DNA from: Cauispirillum nitrogeniifigens
GTDB taxonomy: Bacteria > Pseudomonadota > Alphaproteobacteria > Rhodospirillales > Rhodospirillaceae
Assembly: GCF_049800675.1 (NCBI RefSeq)
Contig: NZ_JBLOOT010000010.1
Location: forward strand, 62,001 to 126,000
Reading direction: 5' to 3'
DNA: 64,000 bases
In this document: one piece after another, positions 16,156 through 24,504 of the stretch
How positions within the stretch are numbered: the first letter of the stretch is position 1
Layout: each line of letters starts with the position of its first letter
The notes under the pieces: model-generated
The model's database searches: none
Seen by the model: the letters and a program-made list of their open reading frames with translations, nothing else
What the model was told of the DNA's origin: nothing
Program-made: the position numbers and the translations under genes

Positions 16156-17484
16156 ATGGCTCGCTTCGCTACTTCCCTCACCCGGCTGGGCGCCGTGGCG
16201 GCCCTGGCCCTCGGCCTGGCCGCCGGGGCGGCGACCGCCGCCGCCGAGGAGGCTTCCATGGCCTCCGTCACCCGCGGCGGACGGCTCTACGACAACTGGG
16301 TCAAGGAGTTGCACCAGCCGCCGCCGGAGGCCGCCAACCCGGCATGGCCCGCCACCGCCGCCAAGCCCGCCGACGCGGCGCGCACCTGGCTGTGCGTGGA
16401 GTGCCACGGCTGGACCTATCGCGGCGTCCCGGCGCTCAAGACGCCGGGGATTGCCGGCATGGCCGGCGGCGAGCCGGCGCGCATCATCGACCTCCTCAAG
16501 ACTCCCGGCCACGGCTACGGCGAGGTGCTGCACCAGCGCGACCTGGAGGATCTGGCGGCCTTCATCGCGCAAGGGCAGTCGCATCTGGTCGCCGACATCG
16601 ACCCCATGGCCAAGCCGGACGGCGAGTCCCACGGCGCGGTGTATCAGACCGTCTGCGCCCGCTGCCACGGCGGCGACGGCAAGCAGGTCGAGAGCATTCC
16701 GCCACTGGGCGACGTCGCGCGGGAAAACCCGTGGATGGTCATGCACAACATCCTCAACGGCCACGCCGGCGGCGTCATGCCGTCGCTGCGTGCACTCGAC
16801 GAGGCCCTGGCCCTGGACACCCTGGCGGCCCTGCGGGAACTGCCGGCGACCGAACCGGCCGCTGCCATCGCCCGCGGCGGGCGGCTGTACGGCGACTGGA
16901 TCAAGGAAACCGGGCGGACCGCCCCGCGCACGGTGCATCCGGCGTGGACCGGCAAGGCTCCGGCGTCGGCCAGCGACACCTGGCGCTGCCGCGACTGCCA
17001 CGGCTGGGACTACCAGGGCAAGGACGGCCCCGCCGCCAAGGTGAGCCCGGTGCCGGCGCGCGGCCTCGCCCTCCAGGAAGGTGCCCCGGCCGAGGCCATC
17101 ATCGCCATCCTGACCAACGACACCCACCGCTACGGCGGCGTGCTGACCCGCCGCGATCTGGCGGATCTGGCGGCCTTCGTCTCGGGCGGGCAGTTCCGCA
17201 TGACCTGGGCCATCGACCCCGACAAGGCGTCGTTCCATGGCGAGGGCCTGGGCTACGGCGACCACTACCAGACCCTGTGCGCGTCCTGCCACGGCGCCAC
17301 CGGCACGGCGGTGCGCACCATGTCGCCGCTGGGTCGGGTGGTGCGGGAAAATCCCTGGCGCGCCCTGCACAACGTGCTCAACGGCCACGCCGGGGAAAGC
17401 ATGCCGCCGATGCGGGTGTTCCCGCCCGACATGGCCGCCGCCATCCTCGCCCACATCGAGCGCACCCTGCCCAGCGAACGCTGA
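16156..17484 (+). CDS. Periplasmic tetraheme cytochrome c with internal duplication
   Basis: The ATG at 16156 (GGAGG upstream) gives 442 residues with a signal peptide ending near TAAAEE. Four heme motifs occur: CVECH (80), CARCH (167), CRDCH (278) and CASCH (375). Residues 41-210 and 241-420 are two copies of one module; each has GGRLY-x-W-(V/I)K-E, W-x-C-x2-CHGW-x-Y-x-G, LxDLAAF, YQT-(V/L)-CA-x-CHG, PLG-x-V-x-RENPW-x-x(2)HN-(I/L)LNGHAG. The gene follows the NapC gene by 17 bp, so the two are coupled partners. I do not recognise a named family beyond cytochrome c; it resembles soluble electron carriers or diheme oxidase-linked cytochromes. Confidence 0.82.
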   Translation: MARFATSLTRLGAVAALALGLAAGAATAAAEEASMASVTRGGRLYDNWVKELHQPPPEAANPAWPATAAKPADAARTWLCVECHGWTYRGVPALKTPGIAGMAGGEPARIIDLLKTPGHGYGEVLHQRDLEDLAAFIAQGQSHLVADIDPMAKPDGESHGAVYQTVCARCHGGDGKQVESIPPLGDVARENPWMVMHNILNGHAGGVMPSLRALDEALALDTLAALRELPATEPAAAIARGGRLYGDWIKETGRTAPRTVHPAWTGKAPASASDTWRCRDCHGWDYQGKDGPAAKVSPVPARGLALQEGAPAEAIIAILTNDTHRYGGVLTRRDLADLAAFVSGGQFRMTWAIDPDKASFHGEGLGYGDHYQTLCASCHGATGTAVRTMSPLGRVVRENPWRALHNVLNGHAGESMPPMRVFPPDMAAAILAHIERTLPSER

Positions 17485-17492
17485 GTACCGCG

Positions 17493-17532
17493 CCCCCGGA
17501 TGACCCGGCCGCAGGGCAGAGTCATCCGGGGG
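17493..17532 (+). terminator. Hairpin after the multiheme cytochrome gene
   Basis: A 12-bp stem (CCCCCGGATGAC paired with GTCATCCGGGGG) with a 16-nt loop begins 9 bp after the cytochrome stop. A TTTTTT run lies about 38 bp further on. It probably ends the fccAB-napC-cytochrome transcript; it also lies between convergent genes. Confidence 0.75.
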
Positions 17533-17595
17533 GAGAGCTGACGCTCCGGGAGCGGGCGACAGGCCGGCTTTTTTACCAGGCCCTGCCGCCCGGCA

Positions 17596-18249
17596 TCACA
17601 CCATCATCGGCCCCATGGAGCGCCACCAGGCGCGGGCGTCGGCGGCCGGCCATTCCGGGCCGTGGCCGGAGAACAGCAGCGTCTCCGCCGGCACCGCGCC
17701 GAGGAACCGGCTGATGGAGGCCGCAAGCTGGCGCGGGTCGCCGCCGGGAAAGTCGGTGCGGCCGATGCCCTGCATGAACAGGGTGTCGCCGGTCAGCGCG
17801 AAGCCATCAAAGACGTAGCACACGCCGCCGGGGGTATGCCCCGGCGTGGCGACGACGCGAATGCCGCCGAGCATGTCCAGGGTCGGCTCGTCGTCGAAGA
17901 ACTCCACCGGCGGCACCGGCACCGGGCGGCCCAGCAGCGCCTGGCCCCACTGGTCGGCGGCGTCGAGGACCACCCGCTCCGCCCGATGGGCCAGCACCGG
18001 CGCGCCGGTGGCCTCGGCGACCTCCGCCAGGGCGGCGATGTGGTCGGGATGGCCGTGGGTGAGCAGGATGGCCGCCACCGTGCCGCCCTTGGCCGCCGCC
18101 AGGATGGGCGCCGCGCCGGCGCCGGGATCGACGATCACCGTCGCCTTGGTCGGGCGGTGGCGGACCACGGCGCAGTTCTCATAGTAGGGCGGCGCGGTCA
18201 CCACGATGGTCACATCGTAGTCGCCGATCGCCACTGTTTCCGTCTGCAT
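17596..18249 (-). CDS. Metallo-beta-lactamase-fold hydrolase
   Basis: This 217-residue protein has the metal motif THGHPDH, then a later GHTPGG, a GDTLF segment and GRTDFPGGD, and ends with FSGHGPEW. This is the glyoxalase II/persulfide dioxygenase-like branch of the fold, with two metal sites. It is cytoplasmic. In this setting a role on glutathione persulfide or a related thioester is plausible, but the sequence does not decide between glyoxalase II-like and sulfur-dioxygenase-like activity. A GAGGA site precedes its ATG. Confidence 0.8.
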   Translation of the reverse strand: MQTETVAIGDYDVTIVVTAPPYYENCAVVRHRPTKATVIVDPGAGAAPILAAAKGGTVAAILLTHGHPDHIAALAEVAEATGAPVLAHRAERVVLDAADQWGQALLGRPVPVPPVEFFDDEPTLDMLGGIRVVATPGHTPGGVCYVFDGFALTGDTLFMQGIGRTDFPGGDPRQLAASISRFLGAVPAETLLFSGHGPEWPAADARAWWRSMGPMMV

Positions 18250-18390
18250 TCCTCATCCCCCGGACCATGCGTCGGCTAACGATAGCCGATCAGGCCGCTC
18301 CGGCCAATCCAGCCTGAACGGTCCGAAGGTATCATGCCAAGGGATCACACTTGACGGCGGCACCAATACCAGCGACCGTGTTGAAGCTGT

Positions 18391-18410
18391 ATATGATAAA
18401 ATATTCATAT
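18391..18410. promoter_or_regulatory. Inverted repeat operator-like site before the HPP gene
   Basis: ATATGA (18391-18396) and TCATAT (18405-18410) are perfect inverted arms around an 8-bp AT-only spacer, in a region that is otherwise GC-rich. AT-rich inverted repeats with an 8-bp spacer are typical of ArsR-family sulfide/persulfide regulators (BigR, SqrR), whose regulons include TauE-type exporters. The site ends 14 bp before the preferred GTG start. Confidence 0.45.
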
Positions 18411-18424
18411 TCATGGAGACGCAC

Positions 18425-18928
18425 GTGCCACGGCGATTCCTCCACCGTCATCAGCCGAAAAGCCCGGCGGCCCTTTGGGTCAAGGCCGGGTTCGGCAGCG
18501 CCTTGGCCATCGCGGCGGTCGGGCTGCTGGGCGACCTGACCGCCATGCCGCTGCTGCTGGCGCCCTTCGGCGCCTCCAGCGTGCTGCTGTTCGCGCTGCC
18601 CGACAGCCCGCTGTCGCAGCCCGCCCACGTCATCGGCGGCCACGCCCTGGCGGCGGTTCTCAGCCTGGCGCTGGCGGCGGTGCTGCCGCACACCTGGTGG
18701 GCGGCTGCCCTGGCCGTGGGCGTCGTCATCGCCGCCACCAGCGCGTTGCGGGTGACCCATCCGCCGGCCGGCGCCGATCCGCTGGTGGTGTTCCTGGGCG
18801 CTCCGGCGGCGGACCTCTTCCTCGGCTCCGTGCTGCTGGGCAGCGTCACCCTGGTTGCCCTGGCGATGCTGGTCCACCGCCTGCCGCCGCGCACCAATTC
18901 CTATCCCCTGCCGCCGGCTTCCGGGTAA
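18425..18928 (+). CDS. HPP-family integral membrane protein
   Basis: The GTG at 18425 is preferred, with GGAG 7 nt upstream; the ATG at 18413 lies inside the AT-rich operator region. The product of 167 residues has about four hydrophobic helices and the motif THPPAGADPL, which names the HPP family. HPP proteins are membrane proteins; some have been linked to nitrite transport. The TauE/SafE gene follows 36 bp downstream, suggesting one operon for export of small sulfur or nitrogen oxyanions. Confidence 0.75.
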   Translation: MPRRFLHRHQPKSPAALWVKAGFGSALAIAAVGLLGDLTAMPLLLAPFGASSVLLFALPDSPLSQPAHVIGGHALAAVLSLALAAVLPHTWWAAALAVGVVIAATSALRVTHPPAGADPLVVFLGAPAADLFLGSVLLGSVTLVALAMLVHRLPPRTNSYPLPPASG

Positions 18929-18964
18929 GCTCGGGCACCCGCCCACATCCCGCACCGGCCGCGC

Positions 18965-19798
18965 ATGCCCGAAACCGTCCTCGCCGATCCGCAGTTCCTC
19001 GCCCTCTTTGCCGCCGCCCTGGTGATGACCGGGGCCGTCGCCGGCGTGCTCGCCGGCCTGCTCGGCGTCGGCGGCGGCATCGTCATCGTGCCGGTGCTGT
19101 TCAACCTGTTCCCGCTCCTGGGCATCGATGAAGCGGTGCGCATGCACCTGGCCGTCGGCACCTCGCTGGCAACCATCATCCCGACGTCCATCATGTCGGC
19201 CCGCGCCCATGACAGGCGGGGCAGCATCGACCGCGCGCTGCTGCGGTCCTGGGGGCCGGCGGTGTTCCTGGGCGTGGTGGCCGGCACGGTGCTGGGCGCC
19301 GGCGCCAAGGGCGAGGTGCTGACGGCGATCTTCGCCGTGGTCGCCCTGGCCGTGGCCGCCAACATGGCCTTCCGCCGCGAAGGCATGATCCTCGCCGAGT
19401 CGCTGCCCAGCGGCCCGGCCCGCCACCTGATGGGCGTGGTGGTCGGCGGATTTTCCGTGGTCATGGGCATCGGCGGCGGCACCCTGGCGGTGCCCCTCCT
19501 GACGGCCTTCAACGTGCCCATCCGCCGCGCCGTCGGCACCGCCGCCGCGCTGGGCTTCATCATCGCCGTGCCGGGAACCATCGGCTTCATCCTCGCCGGC
19601 CTGGGCGTCGCCGACCGCCCGCCGGGCAGCCTCGGCTACATCAACCTGATCGGCTTCGCGCTGATCGTCCCGGCGACCATGCTGACCGCGCCGCTGGGCG
19701 CCCGCATCGCCCATGCCATCAGCCCGGCGCTGCTGCGCAAGGCCTTCGCCCTGTTCCTGCTGCTGACCAGCCTGCGGATGTTCCACGGCCTGCTGTGA
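18965..19798 (+). CDS. TauE/SafE family sulfite exporter
   Basis: This 277-residue membrane protein has two repeated halves, each with a Gly-rich helix start: GVLAGLLGVGGGIVIVPVLF and GGFSVVMGIGGGTLAVPLL. This is the DUF81/TauE signature. Members export sulfite, sulfoacetate or related organosulfonate products. Near soe and fcc genes it probably removes sulfite. A terminator hairpin follows 26 bp after the stop. Confidence 0.88.
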   Translation: MPETVLADPQFLALFAAALVMTGAVAGVLAGLLGVGGGIVIVPVLFNLFPLLGIDEAVRMHLAVGTSLATIIPTSIMSARAHDRRGSIDRALLRSWGPAVFLGVVAGTVLGAGAKGEVLTAIFAVVALAVAANMAFRREGMILAESLPSGPARHLMGVVVGGFSVVMGIGGGTLAVPLLTAFNVPIRRAVGTAAALGFIIAVPGTIGFILAGLGVADRPPGSLGYINLIGFALIVPATMLTAPLGARIAHAISPALLRKAFALFLLLTSLRMFHGLL

Positions 19799-19824
19799 GG
19801 GAACACCCGGAGGCCGGAAAAGAC

Positions 19825-19852
19825 GAAACCCCCAGGTTTCCCTGGGGGTTTC
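19825..19852. terminator. Bidirectional hairpin between tauE and tRNA-Val
   Basis: Perfect 12-bp arms (GAAACCCCCAGG and CCTGGGGGTTTC) flank a TTTC loop. It lies 26 bp after the TauE/SafE stop and 2 bp past the CCA end of the reverse-strand tRNA, so it can stop both converging transcripts. Confidence 0.85.
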
Positions 19853-19854
19853 GA

Positions 19855-19929
19855 TGGTGGGCGCGGCAAGGATTGAACTTGCGACCCCTGCGATGTCAAC
19901 ACAGTGCTCTCCCACTGAGCTACGCGCCC
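19855..19929 (-). tRNA. tRNA-Val (anticodon GAC)
   Basis: The reverse strand folds as a full cloverleaf. The acceptor stem is GGGCGCG/CGCGCCC, the D arm is GCTCAGTGGGAGAGC, the anticodon loop is TTGACAT with anticodon GAC, and the T arm is GCAAG-TTCAATC-CTTGC. The 3' CCA is encoded. It decodes GUC/GUU valine codons. Confidence 0.96.
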
Positions 19930-20020
19930 TTTTTCCCGCCGGAGCGGGGAAGGTCCTTCCCGTGTGACCGGGGAGGGTGGGGTCCAGCGGCGCCGCCGAT
20001 GCGTCGTCGTTGGGTCGCCG

Positions 20021-20049
20021 GTTATAGAGGGGTCGGAACGGGTTGGCAA
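20021..20049 (-). promoter_or_regulatory. Sigma-70-type promoter for tRNA-Val
   Basis: On the reverse strand, TTGCCA (complement of 20044-20049) and TATAAC (complement of 20021-20026) are spaced by 17 bp, the ideal distance. The -10 lies about 90 bp before the 5' end of the tRNA. Confidence 0.6.
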
Positions 20050-20180
20050 GCCCCTTCGTTGACATTTTTTGAAGAACTTTCGGGCAAGGTCTCCAAGCCG
20101 TCTTTCGTGCCCATTTCCCGCGTCAGATATGACGATGCCTGCGCTTGGTCGCCGAACAGCCTTGGTGTAACGTGACGCCC

Positions 20181-21107
20181 ATGGATGCCCTGGCCCGATC
20201 CCCGTCGCCCGCCGCCGCGCCCCTGGCGCCGGCCGAGCACACTTTCACCCGGCCGCTGGAGGTGATCGCGCCTTCGCGGCAGACCCTGCCGCTCGTCCTG
20301 GCCTCGCCGCATTCGGGCTCCTACTATCCGCCGGACTTCGTCGCCAGTTCGCGCCTGGACGCCCACGGCCTGCGGCGGTCCGAGGACGCCTATGTCAACG
20401 AGCTGTGCGCCGGTGCCGCCGCCCTGGGGGCGCCGCTGCTGCACGCCCTGTTCCCGCGCGCCTACCTCGACCCCAACCGCGAGCCCTATGAACTCGACCC
20501 GGCGATGTTCGACGGGCCGCTGCCGCATCACTGCAACGTGCGCTCGCCACGCGTCGCCGCCGGGCTGGGGACCATCGCCCGCATGGTCGCCAGCGGCGCC
20601 GACATCTACCGCGCCAAGCTGCCGGTGGCCGAGGCCGAGAAGCGCATCGACACCTGCTACCGCCCCTACCACCGCGCCCTGCGCGAGCTGGTGGAGGCCA
20701 CCCGCGAGCGCTTTGGCCACTGCGTCCTGGTGGACTGCCATTCGATGCCCTCGGGCAGCGCCGCGCACGGAAACGCCGAGCCGCCCGGCGGCGGATCGGA
20801 CATCGTGCTGGGTGACCTGCACGGCCAGTCCTGCGCCCCGGTGGTCACGGAAATCGCCCGCCGGGTACTGAGCGACCTGGGCTTCCGCGTCGCCCGCAAC
20901 GCCCCTTATGCCGGCGGCTACACCACCCGCCACTATGGCCGGCCCAGGGACGGCGTGCACGCCCTCCAGATCGAGATCAACCGGCGCCTGTACATGAACG
21001 AGGCGACCTTCGCCCGCCTGCCGTCCTTCCCCCAGGTCACCGCCGCGCTGACCGCCGTGGCCGCCGCCCTGGGGGCCCTGACGCCCGAGGATCTGGCGGG
21101 GCGGTGA
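20181..21107 (+). CDS. N-formylglutamate amidohydrolase-family protein
   Basis: With the ATG at 20181 the product is 308 residues. It contains LVLASPHSGSYYP, the DPNREPYELDPAMF region, VLVDCHSMPSG, SDIVLGDLHGQSC and ALQIEINRRLYMNE, all conserved in the FGase/HutG-like family. The His and Glu residues in these motifs bind zinc. The enzyme releases formate from N-formylglutamate in histidine breakdown, but no other hut gene is nearby, so the substrate may differ. Confidence 0.88.
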   Translation: MDALARSPSPAAAPLAPAEHTFTRPLEVIAPSRQTLPLVLASPHSGSYYPPDFVASSRLDAHGLRRSEDAYVNELCAGAAALGAPLLHALFPRAYLDPNREPYELDPAMFDGPLPHHCNVRSPRVAAGLGTIARMVASGADIYRAKLPVAEAEKRIDTCYRPYHRALRELVEATRERFGHCVLVDCHSMPSGSAAHGNAEPPGGGSDIVLGDLHGQSCAPVVTEIARRVLSDLGFRVARNAPYAGGYTTRHYGRPRDGVHALQIEINRRLYMNEATFARLPSFPQVTAALTAVAAALGALTPEDLAGR

Positions 21108-21116
21108 CGGTTCAGC

Positions 21117-21130
21117 TTGACGAACGTCAA
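21117..21130. promoter_or_regulatory. Inverted repeat TTGACG-AA-CGTCAA upstream of korA
   Basis: This palindrome can also be read as TTGAC-N4-GTCAA, the spacing of CRP/FNR-family sites. It begins 9 bp after the preceding stop and lies 124 bp before korA. An AT-rich stretch with TATAAG (about 21160) follows. It is a candidate operator for korAB. Confidence 0.45.
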
Positions 21131-21253
21131 TGCGAACCATTTTAACTTAGCAAAATACTCATATAAGCTGGCGACGGCGGTGTCGCGGGCCTTGCTCCGC
21201 CGCGCCCCGCCGCCTAAGTCCGTGTGGACCGCGACCGAAGGAATGCCCCCGTC

Positions 21254-23119
21254 ATGACCAGTTCCGCCGCTGCCGTTGCCCCCTCCGTGGAAACCCTAGA
21301 CCGGGTGACCGTGCGCTTTGCCGGCGATTCCGGCGACGGCATGCAGCTCACCGGCGGCATCTTCACCGAATCGACGGCGCTGGCCAGCCACGACCTGGCG
21401 ACCTTCCCCGACTATCCGGCGGAAATCCGGGCGCCCACGGGCACCACCTACGGCGTGTCGGCCTACCAGATCAACTTCGGCGCCCAGGGCGTGCTGACGG
21501 CCGGCGACGCGCCGGACGTGCTGGTGGTGATGAACCCTGCCGCCCTCAAGGTGAACCTGCCGGCGCTCAAGCCCGGCGCCACCATCATCCTGGACAGCGA
21601 CGCCTTCGGCACCCGCGCCATCGAGCGCGCCGGCTATGCCGCCGACCCGCGTGGCGATGGAAGCCTGGCGCCGTTTTCGGTGGTCGAACTGCCGGTCACC
21701 AGCCTGACCCAGCAGGCCGCGCAGCCGTTGGGGCTGTCGAAGCGCGACGCCCAGCGCTGCAAGAACGTGTGGACCCTGGGCCTGGTGCTGTGGATGTTCG
21801 ACCGCGACCGCGCGCCCATCATCGACGCCCTGCGCGCCAAGTTCCGCAAGGCCCCGGAGGTCGCCGAGGCCAACGTCGCCGTGCTCAACGCCGGCCATGC
21901 CTATGGCGAGACGGCCGAGATCCCCGCCCTGCGGCGCCTGCCGGTGACGCGCGGCCTGCCCGAGCCGGGGGTGTACCGCACCATCACCGGCGGCGAGGCC
22001 ACGGCCCTCGGCCTGGTCGCCGGCGCCGAACTGACCGGGCTGGACCTGTTCCTCGGCTCCTACCCCATCACGCCGGCGTCGCCCATGCTGCACCACCTCG
22101 CCCGCCTGGGCGACTGGGGCGTGACCACCTTCCAGGCCGAGGACGAGATCGCCGCCGTCTGCGCCGCCATCGGCGCCTCCTATGCCGGCAAGCTGGGGGT
22201 GACGACCTCCTCCGGCCCCGGCATCGCCCTGAAGACCGAGGCCCTGGGTCTGGCCATCAGCGCCGAACTGCCGCTGGTGGTGGTCAACGCCCAGCGCGGC
22301 GGCCCGTCCACCGGCCTGCCGACCAAGACCGAGCAGTCCGACCTCTACCAGGCGGTGCTGGGCCGCAATGGCGACGCGCCCATCCCGGTGCTGGCCGCGC
22401 GCTCGCCGTCCGACAGCTTCGACGCCGCCATCGAGGCGGTGAAGATGGCGGTGCGCCACATGACGCCGGTGTTCCTGCTCATCGACGGCTACATCGGCAA
22501 CGCGTCTGAGCCGTGGCGCCTGCCGGACATGGACGCCTACGACCGCGCGCCGGTGCGCTTCCGCCGCCCCGATGACGGCACCGGCGCCTTCGACCGCGAC
22601 CCCGAAACCGTCGCCCGGCCGTGGACGCTGCCGGGCACGCCGGGCCTGGAATACCGCATCGGCGGGCTGGAGAAGGACTATTCCACCGGCGCGGTGTCCT
22701 ACGACGCCGCCAACCACCAGCGCATGACCGACATGCGGCACGAGAAGATGGACGCCATCGCCCGCGCCCTGCCGCCGCAGGAGGTCTGCGAAGGCCCCGC
22801 CAGCGGCGCCCTGGCGGTGGTCGCCTGGGGCTCCACCTACGGCCCGGTGCACCGGGCGGTGGTGGAGGCCAACAAGGCCGGCCGCGCCGTGGCCCACATC
22901 CACCTGCGCCACATCGCCCCGTTCGCGCCCAACCTGGGCGACCTGCTGGCGGGTTATGACACCGTCCTGGTGCCGGAGATGAACACCGGGCAGCTCGCCA
23001 CGCTGTTGCAGGCCCGGTTCCTCCGCAAGGTCGAGCGCCTGAACAAGGTCACCGGCCAGCCGTTCAAGATCGCCGAGATCGCCGCCGCCATCGAATCCGC
23101 CCTGGAGTCCCGCCGATGA
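21254..23119 (+). CDS. korA: 2-oxoacid (2-oxoglutarate):ferredoxin oxidoreductase, alpha subunit
   Basis: The ATG at 21254 gives 621 residues; a GTG at 21224 is possible but has no ribosome site. The N-terminal 200 residues are a fused gamma domain (VTVRFAGDSGDGMQLTGGIF). The pyrimidine-binding domain follows (GSYPITPASPMLHHLA, FQAEDEIAAVCAAIGASYAG, TSSGPGIALKTEALG). This gamma-alpha fusion is typical of KorA. With KorB it converts 2-oxoglutarate and CoA to succinyl-CoA and reduced ferredoxin, or the reverse. It overlaps korB by 4 bp (ATGA). Confidence 0.88.
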   Translation: MTSSAAAVAPSVETLDRVTVRFAGDSGDGMQLTGGIFTESTALASHDLATFPDYPAEIRAPTGTTYGVSAYQINFGAQGVLTAGDAPDVLVVMNPAALKVNLPALKPGATIILDSDAFGTRAIERAGYAADPRGDGSLAPFSVVELPVTSLTQQAAQPLGLSKRDAQRCKNVWTLGLVLWMFDRDRAPIIDALRAKFRKAPEVAEANVAVLNAGHAYGETAEIPALRRLPVTRGLPEPGVYRTITGGEATALGLVAGAELTGLDLFLGSYPITPASPMLHHLARLGDWGVTTFQAEDEIAAVCAAIGASYAGKLGVTTSSGPGIALKTEALGLAISAELPLVVVNAQRGGPSTGLPTKTEQSDLYQAVLGRNGDAPIPVLAARSPSDSFDAAIEAVKMAVRHMTPVFLLIDGYIGNASEPWRLPDMDAYDRAPVRFRRPDDGTGAFDRDPETVARPWTLPGTPGLEYRIGGLEKDYSTGAVSYDAANHQRMTDMRHEKMDAIARALPPQEVCEGPASGALAVVAWGSTYGPVHRAVVEANKAGRAVAHIHLRHIAPFAPNLGDLLAGYDTVLVPEMNTGQLATLLQARFLRKVERLNKVTGQPFKIAEIAAAIESALESRR

Positions 23120-24129
23120 ACGCCCCGACCCGCCTGGAGCTGACCAACAAGGACTTCGAGAGCGGCGTCGAAGTGCGCTGGTGCCCCGGCTGCGGCGACT
23201 ACGCCGTGCTGAAGGCGGTGCAGCGCCTGCTGCCGATGATCGGCCTGCCCAAGGAGCGGCATGTCTTCGTCTCGGGCATCGGCTGCTCGTCGCGCTTTCC
23301 GTACTACATGGCGACCTATGGCTTCCACACCATCCACGGCCGCGCGCCGGCGGTGGCGACCGGCCTGAAGCTGGCCAACCCCGACCTGGCGGTGTGGGTC
23401 ATCACCGGCGACGGCGACGGGCTGTCCATCGGCGGCAACCACATGCTGCACGCCCTGCGCCGCAACGTCGACCTCAACGTCCTGCTGTTCAACAACGCCA
23501 TCTACGGCCTGACCAAGGGCCAGGCGTCGCCGACATCGGCACCGGGCACCCGCACGCCGTCGACGCCGCAGGGCTCGCTGGACGCGCCGGTGCGGCCGGC
23601 GGCCTTCGCCCTGGGGTCCGGGGCGCGCTTCGTGGCCCGCGCGGTGGACACCCAGCAGGCCCAGCTCATCGACGTGCTGCACCGCGCCCATGACCACAAG
23701 GGCGCGTCCTTCGTCGAGATCTTCCAGAACTGCATCGTCTACAACGACGGCGTCTATTCGTCGTTCACCGACAAGGACGTCGCCGCCGACCGCCAGCTAT
23801 GGCTGGAGCATGGCAAGCCCATGCGCTTCGGCAAGGAGCAGGACAAGGGCCTGCGCCTGAACGTCCGCACCCTCAGCCTGGAGGTCGTCACCCTAGGCCA
23901 GGACGGCGTGAGCGAGGCCGACCTGATGATCCACGATGAGACCAATCCAACCCTGGGCCAGATGCTGGCCGGACTGGAGGGGCCGGACATGCCGGTGCCG
24001 CTGGGCGTGCTGCACTGCGCCCCGGCGCCCAGCTACGACTCGGTGGTGGCGGCACAGGGCCAGGGACGGCAGCGGCGCCGCGATCTCAACAGTCTGTTGC
24101 AGGGCGGAAAAACCTGGGTGGTGCGATAG
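23116..24129 (+). CDS. korB: 2-oxoacid (2-oxoglutarate):ferredoxin oxidoreductase, beta subunit
   Basis: This 337-residue protein binds thiamine diphosphate. Motifs are WCPGCGDYAVLKAV near the start, GIGCSSRFPYY, HGRAPAVATGLKLANP, and the TPP-magnesium motif GDGDGLSIGGNH followed by NNAIYGLTKGQ. The cysteines in CPGCG and GIGC bind the [4Fe-4S] cluster. It forms the catalytic pair with KorA. Ferredoxin-linked enzymes of this type occur in alphaproteobacteria that live at low oxygen. Confidence 0.9.
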   Translation: MNAPTRLELTNKDFESGVEVRWCPGCGDYAVLKAVQRLLPMIGLPKERHVFVSGIGCSSRFPYYMATYGFHTIHGRAPAVATGLKLANPDLAVWVITGDGDGLSIGGNHMLHALRRNVDLNVLLFNNAIYGLTKGQASPTSAPGTRTPSTPQGSLDAPVRPAAFALGSGARFVARAVDTQQAQLIDVLHRAHDHKGASFVEIFQNCIVYNDGVYSSFTDKDVAADRQLWLEHGKPMRFGKEQDKGLRLNVRTLSLEVVTLGQDGVSEADLMIHDETNPTLGQMLAGLEGPDMPVPLGVLHCAPAPSYDSVVAAQGQGRQRRRDLNSLLQGGKTWVVR

Positions 24130-24257
24130 CGCGCGCACCATCCCAGGAGGCACCCGGATCTACCTCATAAGAAGAGAAGCCGCACGCGTGATTGCCTTTT
24201 TCGTGAATGCGAAAGGATAATGGCCCGAAGGCCCCTCCCCTCAGCCGGCCGAGGTCC

Positions 24258-24485
24258 ATGAACGAGCAGATCCGTGACGCAGTCGAGAACCTCCGCCGTA
24301 CCTGCGCGGACCTCGACTGCCCCCTGGCAATGACCTTCGACGATCTGGTCGCCGACGTGCCGGAGGCGCTGACCTGGACCAAGGCGGCGCTGGCCCGCGA
24401 TGCCATCGCCATCTCGCTGCGCTGCGGCCCCGCCACCTGCTGCGCCCGCCCATTCCTGGAGCGCGTCGTCCGCGAGGCGGGGTAG
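24258..24485 (+). CDS. Small hypothetical protein (75 aa)
   Basis: The ATG at 24258 follows a GAGG at 5 nt. The product begins MNEQIRDAVENLRRTCADLD and is predicted alpha-helical, with no signal or membrane segment. Its C-terminal third has three cysteines (SLRCGPATCCARPF). I recognise no family. It lies 128 bp after korB and converges with the reverse-strand repressor gene, so it may be an independent gene. Confidence 0.5.
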   Translation: MNEQIRDAVENLRRTCADLDCPLAMTFDDLVADVPEALTWTKAALARDAIAISLRCGPATCCARPFLERVVREAG

Positions 24486-24504
24486 GGCGCGAGTCAGGGA
24501 CGCT

